A DNA stretch of 64,000 nt, taken from contig QHWT01000045.1 in assembly GCA_003222675.1 (NCBI GenBank), positions 62,001-126,000 of the forward strand, in the 5' to 3' direction. Position 1 is the first letter of the stretch; each line of letters begins with the position of its first letter. Shown here one piece after another: positions 17,577-25,436 of this stretch. Both the position numbers and the translations under genes were made by a program. The notes beneath the pieces were generated by a model, which saw only the letters and a program-made list of their open reading frames with translations, was not told where the DNA came from and did not search any database. This stretch comes from Acidobacteriota bacterium. Lineage in GTDB: Bacteria > Acidobacteriota > Vicinamibacteria > Vicinamibacterales > 2-12-FULL-66-21.

Positions 17577-20339
17577 TCACTCTTGTCGAAGCGTTCGCGC
17601 CGGGTCCGCGTGCGCGATACGCCACGCGGGCACGTACGCGGCCAGCAGCGCCAAACCTCCGACAATCGCCAACACCGTCGCGAACGTTGCGGGATCGGTG
17701 GGCGTCACGCCGACCAGAAGCGTACGAAACACCTGTCCCGCGGCAGCGGTCAATGCGAGACCCGCGACCAGGCCGATTCCCGCCATCAGGACACTCTCGC
17801 CCAGCACCAACTGCACGACGTCTGCTCGCGTGGCGCCCAAGGCCAACCTGATGCCGAAATCCCGGCTCCGGCTGCGCACGGTGTACGCGACGATCGCGTA
17901 GAGTCCGATCACCGCGACGAGCACACACACCACGGCGAAGACCGATAGCACAGCGTCCACCAGCCGCATCCCCGCGGTCAGCGTCTGGACCTCCGTCTCC
18001 ATCGTCCGCATGTAAACAACGGCGGTCTGGGGATCGACGTCCTTGAACGCCGCACGAATGGCCGGCGCGATCTGATCGAGTTTGGCCGTGTGGCGAATGT
18101 AAAAAGTGGTCTCGACTGGCAGCGCGCGATTCTGACTGGCCGCAAACAGGACGAACCTGGAACGCGACCCGGCCCTGAACGTGCCCAGGATCCCATCCGG
18201 CACGACGCCGACGATTTCTACCGGTTCACGATCGTCTCCGACGAGAAGGCGCTGACCGATCGGCGATCGGTCAGGCCACAGCGCGGCGGCGAGGTTCGCG
18301 TTGATTGCCGCCACGCGGGGGCCGCTCGGGCGATCTCGATCCTCGCCGACCTCTCGTCCTGCCAACGGCGCCAACCCCAGCACGCGCATGTAATCCGGGC
18401 CGACCATTTTGCTGTCGACCGTCATCGGATCGTCAGCACTGCTCGTCCGCACCGGCGTGGCGAACGCGGCGCCCGGCGCACTTGCGAAGGAGACGGCTGC
18501 CACACCGGCAATCGCGCGCGCGCGCTCCAGGAGGGGGCCGAGCCGCAGCTGGTTCCGCTCACGCATCGGGGCACTTGCCGTGGCTCGAACGGTGACCAGA
18601 AGGAGATTCCGCTTGTCGAAGCGCAGATCCACCGTATCAGCGAGCGCCAGCGATCGATACGCAAGGCCGGCGCTCGTGAGCAACACGACCGCCAGCGCGA
18701 CCTGGACCACCACGAGCGCCCGAGACATGCGCAAACGACCCGGCGCCATCGTCGGCGCGCTCGCCCGCAAGGATTCGACCAGTTCCACGCGCCGGATGCG
18801 CAGCGCAGGCAGTGCTGTGAATGCGAATGCCGCAATCAGCGAGAGGACAGCTGTATAGACCAGCACCTGGGCGTCGGCGGTCAAGTCAGGGGCCAGGCGC
18901 ACTCCGGCCCTGTTGGGCGGCAGCAGACGTATGACCATCTGCGGCAGCCACATCGCGACCAACATCGCGGCGACGGCACCCGCCAGCGAGATGACGATCG
19001 ATTCGGCGAGCTGCTGACGGAAGATCCGGCCCCGTGATGCACCGAGGCTCTGGCGGATCGCCACGTCGCGCTGGCGCGCGGCCGCGCGGGCCAGCATCAG
19101 ATTCGTGACATTCAGACAGACGATGACCAGGGCGACGATAGAGATCACCGTCAAGAGAGCGAAGAGGACGGGCGCCAGCCGTGCCACCGGGCCGAGCGCC
19201 CCCACTGTGTACGGCGCGACCCCGATCGACAGCCCCTTATTCGTTTTCGGATAGGCCTGCTCCATTCGGCGCGAGATTGTCTGGAACTCGGCCTGCGCGC
19301 GCCGAACGGTTGCACCCGCCGCAAGGCGCCCGACGCCGATCACGCGCGCATCCAATCGATCCGTGATCAACTCCGGTGCGCCCGACGCTATCGCATAGCT
19401 GCGAAACGGGACCCAAACGTCGGTGTACTCCGTGAACGTGACGCCTCGGAACTGCGGCGGCGCAACGCCCACGATTTCGGCGCCATGGCCGTTGAGGATG
19501 ACGGGCCGGCCGATGATGTCCTCGTCACCATTGAACTGCTGCTCCCAGACCCTGTAGCTCACAATCGCTTGAAGGGGCCTCGCCTCATTCGCCGCCGCAT
19601 CGAAGTGCCGGCCGCGCGCGAGCCGCACATCGAGCACGTCGAAATAGTTTTCTGACACGAGCGTGGCCTCCACTGCGTACGTACCGTCCTTCAGGCCGAG
19701 CGTCATGCGCTCGAACCCGAACGCGGCGAGAGGCTGCACAGTTCGCGCTTCCGCGGCATAGTCGAGGTAGTTGGAATAACTGTCTTCCGGCGTCGGCATC
19801 CCCTCGGCTCGAACCGCGCCGAGCATCACCAACGCAGCGGCATTGATGCCGGGTGCAGGTTTGGAAATGAGACCGTGGAGGATCGAAAACGCGGAGGAGT
19901 TCGTTCCGACGATGAGCGCGATCAGGAGGGCAATGGTGCCGCTGAACGCCGGCGCCTGCCACAAAATCCGCGCGCCCACGCGAAGGTCCTGCAGCGTCGA
20001 CTCGAGCAGGCGAGACAGGTTCGAGGAAACATGATACTGACGTGGATGCAGTGGATTTCCGCGTAGCACGCCTCCGAGACTGGACAGAACGATGCCCGGT
20101 CGGTTCGGCATGGAATCACTCGTGCTGAAAAAGGCCGCCGCGATTGTTTCCGGCGGACCAAATCTGACCAATGCCTCACGTTCCGCTGCCTCGGTGGATA
20201 ACCCGCGCCGCAGCGAGGCTTCCACGGCATCAACGAGATGTTCACGCACCTCGTCGATGATCCTCGGATCCGCGACTCCACGCTCGCGAAGCTCGCACTC
20301 GAGCCGCGACAAATACGCCTCGATGAGCATGGACATCAT
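17577..20339 (-). CDS. ADOP-family ABC transporter permease
   Basis: A 920-residue protein of the acidobacterial duplicated orphan permease type: MacB/FtsX-like permease domains encoded without an ATPase next to them. Residues 1-70 are a helical permease prefix (IDEVREHLVDAVEASLRRGL, EREALVRFGPPETIAAAF). A first transmembrane helix follows near residue 125 (SGTIALLIALIVGTNSSAFS), then a periplasmic MacB-type domain. The first FtsX block (VISIVALVIVCLNVTNLMLA, RQRDVAIRQSLGASRGRIFR) is followed by a second periplasmic domain and a second FtsX block ending RDFGIRLALGATRADVVQLV and LAAYVPAWRIAHADPARTLR. The ATG at 20339 overlaps the PadR stop (ATGA-type overlap), so translation is probably coupled. 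The partner ATPase and cargo are not known. The long upstream open frame into PadR is a shadow. Confidence 0.92.
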   Translation of the reverse strand: MMSMLIEAYLSRLECELRERGVADPRIIDEVREHLVDAVEASLRRGLSTEAAEREALVRFGPPETIAAAFFSTSDSMPNRPGIVLSSLGGVLRGNPLHPRQYHVSSNLSRLLESTLQDLRVGARILWQAPAFSGTIALLIALIVGTNSSAFSILHGLISKPAPGINAAALVMLGAVRAEGMPTPEDSYSNYLDYAAEARTVQPLAAFGFERMTLGLKDGTYAVEATLVSENYFDVLDVRLARGRHFDAAANEARPLQAIVSYRVWEQQFNGDEDIIGRPVILNGHGAEIVGVAPPQFRGVTFTEYTDVWVPFRSYAIASGAPELITDRLDARVIGVGRLAAGATVRRAQAEFQTISRRMEQAYPKTNKGLSIGVAPYTVGALGPVARLAPVLFALLTVISIVALVIVCLNVTNLMLARAAARQRDVAIRQSLGASRGRIFRQQLAESIVISLAGAVAAMLVAMWLPQMVIRLLPPNRAGVRLAPDLTADAQVLVYTAVLSLIAAFAFTALPALRIRRVELVESLRASAPTMAPGRLRMSRALVVVQVALAVVLLTSAGLAYRSLALADTVDLRFDKRNLLLVTVRATASAPMRERNQLRLGPLLERARAIAGVAAVSFASAPGAAFATPVRTSSADDPMTVDSKMVGPDYMRVLGLAPLAGREVGEDRDRPSGPRVAAINANLAAALWPDRSPIGQRLLVGDDREPVEIVGVVPDGILGTFRAGSRSRFVLFAASQNRALPVETTFYIRHTAKLDQIAPAIRAAFKDVDPQTAVVYMRTMETEVQTLTAGMRLVDAVLSVFAVVCVLVAVIGLYAIVAYTVRSRSRDFGIRLALGATRADVVQLVLGESVLMAGIGLVAGLALTAAAGQVFRTLLVGVTPTDPATFATVLAIVGGLALLAAYVPAWRIAHADPARTLRQE

Positions 20340-20659
20340 GCTGGGCCTTCGACAACGGCATGAACGGCTCGAGCAAAATCGCGCCACTCGTCGTGCTGCT
20401 TGGCGAGCGCGTGGTGGCCTTTTCGCGTGAGCTGGTAGACGCGCCGCCGCCGCCGATTCACCTCTGACCAACGGCTCGACAGCAGTCCGGACCGTTCTAA
20501 GCGGTGCAGCGCCGGGTAGAGCGTGCCTTCCGGCAGGTCGAACGCACCGCTGCTGCGGGCGCGCAGTGTTTCCGCGATCGCGTAGCCGTGCGCCGGTTCC
20601 GACTGCACGGCAGCGAGCAACAACAGATCGAGATGCCCCTTGAGTGTCTCGGCCTTCAT
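20336..20659 (-). CDS. PadR family transcriptional regulator
   Basis: A 107-residue winged-helix repressor. The N-terminal domain reads LKGHLDLLLLAAVQSEPAHG, AIAETLRARSSGAFDLPEGT and LYPALHRLERSGLL, the PadR signature (H-G-Y, EGTLYPALHRLE). The wing is unusually basic (VNRRRRRVYQLTRKG), as in most family members. The short C-terminal helix (EWRDFARAVHAVVEG) is the dimer arm. Its stop overlaps the ATG of the ADOP permease, the standard pairing in acidobacteria, and it likely represses the PadR-ADOP-DoxX operon. A promoter with TTGACA and TAGTAT lies right before the start, leaving almost no 5' leader. Confidence 0.92.
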   Translation of the reverse strand: MKAETLKGHLDLLLLAAVQSEPAHGYAIAETLRARSSGAFDLPEGTLYPALHRLERSGLLSSRWSEVNRRRRRVYQLTRKGHHALAKQHDEWRDFARAVHAVVEGPA

Positions 20660-20667
20660 ACATCGTA

Positions 20668-20696
20668 ATACTATGCATCGCGACGCGGTGTGTCAA
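20668..20696 (-). promoter_or_regulatory. sigma-70-type promoter of the PadR-ADOP-DoxX operon
   Basis: Read on the minus strand, TTGACA (20696-20691) and TAGTAT (20673-20668) are separated by exactly 17 bases. The expected transcription start falls near 20661, only one to three bases before the ATG at 20659, so the mRNA would be leaderless or nearly so. The PadR site presumably overlaps this promoter, but I see no long palindrome here. Confidence 0.6.
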
Positions 20697-20995
20697 AGCC
20701 AACGCGCTGGTCGTCAACCGGCGGCCATGTTCAGCGATCGGTAATGAGTCGACCAGTGTTTCGCGGTCGGGGTGGGCGGCGGAGAGGGTGACATCTCGGG
20801 CGTTTCGTTGCCCGTCCTCATCCGTTTAGCGTTTACTCTGCTGCTCGTCAATGCCGAACGTCGCAACTCGACAGCGACGACCGACGTGATGTCGCGCGCC
20901 GACGATGACGGCTGGCACACGGATTGGTTCTTGATCGCCTCCGCGCCATCGCGCCCTGGTTGGCGAAGAGCACTCCCACGTCAAGGAGGGAGACG

Positions 20996-22909
20996 ATGAA
21001 GAGAGCCGCCGTACTTGCGATCGCGATCCTCGTTTTACTGATCACGCGCCTCAACACTCCGTCGCTGTCCGCCGCTGCGCCAGCGGCCGGCACGCTGTCG
21101 GCCACTGCTCCGACGATCACATGGGCTGGCCGCCGCTGGACCGCCCCAAATCCCGTGAGCTGTTTCAGCGCCGCGGGAACCGATCCTCTCTGTGATCGGT
21201 TCTCGCTCACTATCGTGCCGCCTGCCGGAAAGAACTTCGTGGTCACGATCCGCGTGACCGCCGCGAACGCGACGGATCAGACGCCGCCAACGGACGACAT
21301 CGATCTCTTCGTACGCGATCCAGGCGGCAACACGGTCGCGACATCCGGCACATCGGGAGGAATTGAGGAGCTCGTGCTGAACAATCCGCCCGCAGGTACT
21401 TACACGGTTGTGGTGCAGCCGTTTCTCATTGTTCCCGGAGGTACCTACTCGGGGTTTGCAGCGATCGGCGACGGGCCGCGACCTGGATCATTCAACTCAT
21501 ACAAAGGCGTTCAGTACGGCGCGAATTTCGTCGGCACGCCCAGCAGCACGCCGTCCAGCTCCGCGCCGCTCGTCCCGGAGCTCAAAACGAGCTTCAACTA
21601 CGTTGGCCGGCAGGCGGCTGAGCCGACCGTCGGCGTCAACCGCAACAACAAAGCGTTCTTCGCTGCGTCGACGTTCGACTTTCCCTCATCGACCTTCCCG
21701 GCGCGGCTCGCACGCACGCTCGTGATGCGATCAACCGACAAGGGCGCCACGTGGCAGGCCGTTTCTCCTCCGCTCACGGCGGGTCTGGCCGATGATGAGG
21801 AGAATGCGACATTTCCGCCGACGTCGCTCGATCCGTACGTCTACGTCGATCCGATCGGTCTCAATCAGCCGGCCGGCCGCGTGTTCTCGGTCGACCTCGA
21901 CGCGGCATGCGGCGCGAACGCGATCTTCTCCGACGACGAGGGGGCGCAGTGGACGACGGTTCCGCTCTTCGCGTGCAACAGCGCGGTGAACGATCACCAG
22001 ACGATCGTCACGGCGCCGCCGCCGGCGGGTCTTCTCACCGCGGGCTATCCGAGCGTGCTGTACTTCTGCTACAACCAGGTCGCCGACTCGGGATGCAGCC
22101 GCAGCCTCAACGGAGGCGTCACGTTTACCCCGACGGCGCCGGCATTCACCGGCAGCGATCCAAGCGCCGGCAGCGTCTGCGGCGGCCTTACCGGCCATCT
22201 CGTCGGCGACCGTTACGGACGCATCTTCCTTCCAAAAGGGCACTGCGGGCTGCCATGGGTCGCCATCAGTTCCGACGCCGGCAACACGTGGACGCGCGTC
22301 AAGATCACCAACAACACGCCGATGGCCGATCACGAGGTCACGCTGGCAGTTGACCGCGCGGACAACGTCTACGCGGTGTGGCAGGACGGTACTTTCCGCC
22401 TGCCGTTCCTCTCCGTCTCGAAAGATCACGGCGCGACCTGGTCGACGCCAATCATGATGGCGCCTCCGGGAGTCCACGAGGTCAACTTCCCGACGATCGC
22501 CGCAGGCGACGCGGGCCGCATCGTCGTGCTGTTTCCCGGCAGCACGTCTCAGAACTTCAGTGACGCGACACGCCCCTGGAACATCTACGTCGTCGTGTCG
22601 GTCAATGCGCTCGATGCCAGCCCCACCTTCATCTGGACGACCGCAAACGATCCGAAGGATCCCGTCCATCGCGGCGACTGCGGTCCTGGCCGCTGCGACG
22701 CGCAGGACGGCGGCAGCATGTTCGACTTCCTCAACATCGTGGTCTCGCCGGCCGACGGCGCCTTCTGGGGCACCGCTTCGGATACCTGCACGCCGAATGC
22801 GGATGCGGCGAACAACTGCGTGACGAATCCCAGCGCGCCGAAGCTCCGGCCCGGTCAGGGCATTGCGATTCGGCAGATCAAAGGCCCGGCGCTGATCGTG
22901 GACCGCTGA
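20996..22909 (+). CDS. secreted Asp-box (sialidase/BNR-like) beta-propeller protein
   Basis: A 637-residue exported protein. The ATG at 20996 follows a strong AAGGAGGGA site and opens a signal peptide (MKRAAVLAIAILVLLITRLN). Residues about 60-160 resemble a pre-peptidase C-terminal (PPC)-type domain (DDIDLFVRDPGGNTVATSG, PAGTYTVVVQPF). The rest is a propeller with Asp boxes S-x-D-x-G-x-x-W near residues 245 (STDKGATW), 311 (SDDEGAQW), 425 (SSDAGNTW) and 475 (SKDHGATW), as in sialidases and exo-alpha-sialidase-like proteins. I do not see the arginine triad or FRIP motif of true sialidases, so enzymatic activity is unproven. It is transcribed away from the PadR operon and is probably a surface or extracellular glycan-binding protein. 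Confidence 0.85.
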   Translation: MKRAAVLAIAILVLLITRLNTPSLSAAAPAAGTLSATAPTITWAGRRWTAPNPVSCFSAAGTDPLCDRFSLTIVPPAGKNFVVTIRVTAANATDQTPPTDDIDLFVRDPGGNTVATSGTSGGIEELVLNNPPAGTYTVVVQPFLIVPGGTYSGFAAIGDGPRPGSFNSYKGVQYGANFVGTPSSTPSSSAPLVPELKTSFNYVGRQAAEPTVGVNRNNKAFFAASTFDFPSSTFPARLARTLVMRSTDKGATWQAVSPPLTAGLADDEENATFPPTSLDPYVYVDPIGLNQPAGRVFSVDLDAACGANAIFSDDEGAQWTTVPLFACNSAVNDHQTIVTAPPPAGLLTAGYPSVLYFCYNQVADSGCSRSLNGGVTFTPTAPAFTGSDPSAGSVCGGLTGHLVGDRYGRIFLPKGHCGLPWVAISSDAGNTWTRVKITNNTPMADHEVTLAVDRADNVYAVWQDGTFRLPFLSVSKDHGATWSTPIMMAPPGVHEVNFPTIAAGDAGRIVVLFPGSTSQNFSDATRPWNIYVVVSVNALDASPTFIWTTANDPKDPVHRGDCGPGRCDAQDGGSMFDFLNIVVSPADGAFWGTASDTCTPNADAANNCVTNPSAPKLRPGQGIAIRQIKGPALIVDR

Positions 22910-23090
22910 ACGGGTGCGGCCGTTTCTCGCCTCGAGCAACGGCCGCGCACCTCGTGCACGGTTCGGCCAAATTCCCGGGCCAGACCGCCGACGTGCTGGG
23001 TATGCCGCGAGCCGATGCGGATCGCGGCCGATTTTGATCGCGGGGACCTACAGTCCGGCGGAATCAACGCGAGCGAAGCTTGCCTCGGGG

Positions 23091-23112
23091 CTGGCCATTT
23101 TCTTTTCGAGCG
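23091..23112. repeat. 22-bp direct repeat, right copy
   Basis: Exact copy of 16917-16938. Here no tRNA sequence and no matching stem precede it, so the terminator structure is not reproduced; only the ATTTTCTTTT tract and its flanks are shared. Confidence 0.75.
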
Positions 23113-23175
23113 CTGATGGCACTCAATGTCATTTAGGATCCGGTTCACTGTTTCCGCGGAGACAAGGAGCCATCT

Positions 23176-23544
23176 ATGAAACGACTTCTCCTCATCGCGC
23201 TCGCCATGGCGCCGACCGTCGCGGTTACGGCGCAACCCGTTTCGGTCGATGGGCGATGGGAGGTCAACGCGAATGTCGGCGGCACTGCGAGCGACTTGGA
23301 CTGCACGTTCACCCAGAAGGACACGGAGCTGACGGGTAACTGCGGGCTCGAACAGGCTCCACACGCGATCACCGGAAAGGTGGACGGCAAGACAGTCAGT
23401 TGGCAGTTCAACACCCCATACGAGGGCCAGACGTTGACGGCCGTCTACAGTGGTACGCTCGAGTCCCCAGACAAGATCGTCGGGACGGTGGACGTGCAGC
23501 CGATCGGCGTCAGCGGCGACTTCACCGCCAGGCGCGTGAAATGA
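23176..23544 (+). CDS. small secreted hypothetical protein
   Basis: A 122-residue protein behind an AAGGAG site (about 10 bases before the ATG). The signal peptide is MKRLLLIALAMAPTVAVTAQ. The mature part is all-beta in character (VDGRWEVNANVGGTASDLDC, TFTQKDTELTGNCG, ITGKVDGKTVSWQF, LTAVYSGTLESPDKIVGTVD), with one cysteine pair (C47 in DLDC, C58 in GNCG by count from the start) that could form a disulphide. This alternation of strand and turn is typical of small lipocalin-like or extracellular beta-barrel proteins that are common but unnamed in acidobacteria. I do not recognise a specific family. It stands alone, with the 22-bp repeat 60 bases upstream. Confidence 0.75.
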   Translation: MKRLLLIALAMAPTVAVTAQPVSVDGRWEVNANVGGTASDLDCTFTQKDTELTGNCGLEQAPHAITGKVDGKTVSWQFNTPYEGQTLTAVYSGTLESPDKIVGTVDVQPIGVSGDFTARRVK

Positions 23545-23609
23545 AAAGTGAATCGGACAAGGAGTTCGACTGACGCGTCGTCCCTGAGCCGCAAAGTGGA
23601 ACATCGTTT

Positions 23610-24100
23610 CCGGCCTCTGGCGACGTTCACGGTTTCCCGGATCGCGTCAACAACGACCTCTGGCTGATCGATTGCCACAACATGACCAGACTGTTCGGCA
23701 ACGATCTGACTTCGCGTTCGGACAGCGTGAGTTGATCGCGTTGCAGGTCGCGCCATGTCGCGTCGGCGCCTCGGGTCCCTGTCACGACCCACAGCGGAAT
23801 CGTGACCTTCCGGCGAGAACTCCTGTCCTCTGACGCGCTCTCACGAATATGGACGATTTCGTCGGCGGCCGCTTGGTATCCGGCTGTACGGAAGCGCGTT
23901 GCGCGCGCGAATCGTTGCACCGACGGCGCGAGCGATTCGATTCTCGGACCGAACGAAACGCCGAGCAGCCGCAGGATTCCCACTGAAGAGAGCAGAGGTA
24001 CAAATCGCGCGAGCCGGGGAATCTCATCTGCCTGATCTTCGTGTGTGAGGCATCCACGAGCACAACACATGTCGACATCTCCCGTGAGGCGAACTGCACT
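23610..24100 (-). pseudogene. degenerate alpha/beta hydrolase
   Basis: Three frames read in order give the second half of an alpha/beta hydrolase. The first has VVLVDASH (strand and nucleophile-distal loop). After a two-base gain in a CA run near 24040-24050 comes EDQADEIPRLARFVPLLSSV, then RFRTAGYQAAADEIVHIRES and VTIPLWVVTGTRGAD. After another shift near 23725 comes QIVAEQSGHVVAIDQPEVVV followed by DAIRETV, the C-terminal motif holding the catalytic His (SGH). The nucleophile-elbow half is not recognisable in the 24100-24500 stretch, which otherwise shows nothing I can support. The gene is dead. Confidence 0.7.
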
Positions 24101-24500
24101 CAGCCGGCTCACGCACGGGATAAGGAATCTTCAATCTGCCCGGACTGTACCGCCACGCGCGCGATCGAACCGTCCGAGGCCGGTCCTACATCGTTCATGA
24201 CGCCTGCGCCTCGAGCGGCTCCTTCCGACGGTCCGGCAAACACTCGACGGTTTCCAACAAGACCTCCAGCGCGAGTCGTTTGCTGTCGTTTGCGAGTACG
24301 CGTGGGCGAGTCTGCCACTCTGGCCTTCCTCACCAACTCACGTCAGCTTTAGGTTATGCTCGTGAGCCGGATCGGCGAATGACGCTCGGCGCCCGACCGT
24401 TGGTGCACGATCGACGCGTTCGCCCTCAGCGTGGCTCGCCGATTTTCGGACCTTTGCCGTTATCCACGTAACCCGCCGGTTTGGTGTATAGGAGGAGCCC

Positions 24501-25331
24501 ATGGTTCGACCTCTCGGCCGAATAGCGGCTGTGGCGACGTCGAAACGTCGCCTCGCTGTTTGGTTAGCAATCTGTGCTGGCATCTTCGCGATCGTGATTC
24601 CGCTCGGCGCAATCACTGACGGTGAGATCGACGGCAGTAGACATCCGGCTGTGGTTATGCTGGTGATGGACGTCAAGGGCCACCCTGCGTTTCGCTGCAG
24701 CGGGACCCTTCTCTCTCCGACCGTTCTGCTGACGGCGGGTCACTGCGCCGGACAGCCGGGCGAATTCAGCGGCATGAGAGTGTTTACGGAGTCCGACGTC
24801 CAGAACGGCAACAACAACTTCCCATTCGCCGGCCCGAACACCGTCGAGGCCGTCACGTGGAGCGCGCATCCGCTCTTCCGTGACGCCACGTTTTTCCTGC
24901 ACGACGTCGGCATCGTCATCCTGCGGAAGCCGGTGAAGCTCAATGGGGGTAGCTACGGTGCTCTTCCCACGGAAGGCGAGCTCGATTCGCTGCAGCCGCG
25001 CGCCAGCACCGTGTTCACTTCGGTTGGCTACGGCGTTCAGCGGATCAACCCGGTCTTCGTGACGGCCGCGCTCGTTCGAATGTTCGCCCAGCCGCACCTG
25101 ATCCAGATCGACACCGGGTTCACGGGCGACTTCTCGCTTCTCCTCTCGAACAATCACGCCACGGGCGGCACCTGCTTCGGCGATTCCGGTGGTCCGAATT
25201 TCCTCGGCACCAGCAACGTCATCGCAGGCGTCACCTCCTTCGCCCTCAATGGAACGTGCGGGGGAACCGGCGGGGTGTTCAGGCTCGACAAACGAGACGT
25301 GCTGGATTTCGTGAATTCCTATCTCCAGTAA
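24501..25331 (+). CDS. trypsin-like serine protease (S1 family)
   Basis: A 276-residue exported or membrane-anchored protease. After a basic N-terminus, one hydrophobic segment (LAVWLAICAGIFAIVIPLGA, about residues 18-37) serves as signal or anchor. The chymotrypsin-fold triad is complete: His81 in VLLTAGHCAG, Asp135 in FFLHDVGIVIL, and Ser229 in CFGDSGGPNF. Cysteines around His (C66, C82) and Ser (C225, C251) sit where disulphides are expected. The length fits a single S1 domain with no extra modules. The ATG at 24501 follows a GGAGG site (TATAGGAGGAGCCC). It is followed by a convergent arabinofuranosidase gene. A role in extracellular protein breakdown is inferred. Confidence 0.92.
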   Translation: MVRPLGRIAAVATSKRRLAVWLAICAGIFAIVIPLGAITDGEIDGSRHPAVVMLVMDVKGHPAFRCSGTLLSPTVLLTAGHCAGQPGEFSGMRVFTESDVQNGNNNFPFAGPNTVEAVTWSAHPLFRDATFFLHDVGIVILRKPVKLNGGSYGALPTEGELDSLQPRASTVFTSVGYGVQRINPVFVTAALVRMFAQPHLIQIDTGFTGDFSLLLSNNHATGGTCFGDSGGPNFLGTSNVIAGVTSFALNGTCGGTGGVFRLDKRDVLDFVNSYLQ

Positions 25332-25436
25332 TCGAAGGCACAATCGTCGACCAACGGGGACCGTCTGCGGACTCCCCTCGCGAATCAAATGGGTCCCGTT
25401 CATGACGGGACCTGCTTGCAAGCAGGCTATGGGTGC

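Noticed and set aside
17267-19037. Rightward frames opposite the ADOP permease
   Set aside because: Mirror frames of a long coding region; no independent evidence.
21731-22939. 402-codon leftward frame
   Set aside because: Antisense to the Asp-box protein, with strings of Arg, Val and Asp and no ribosome site.
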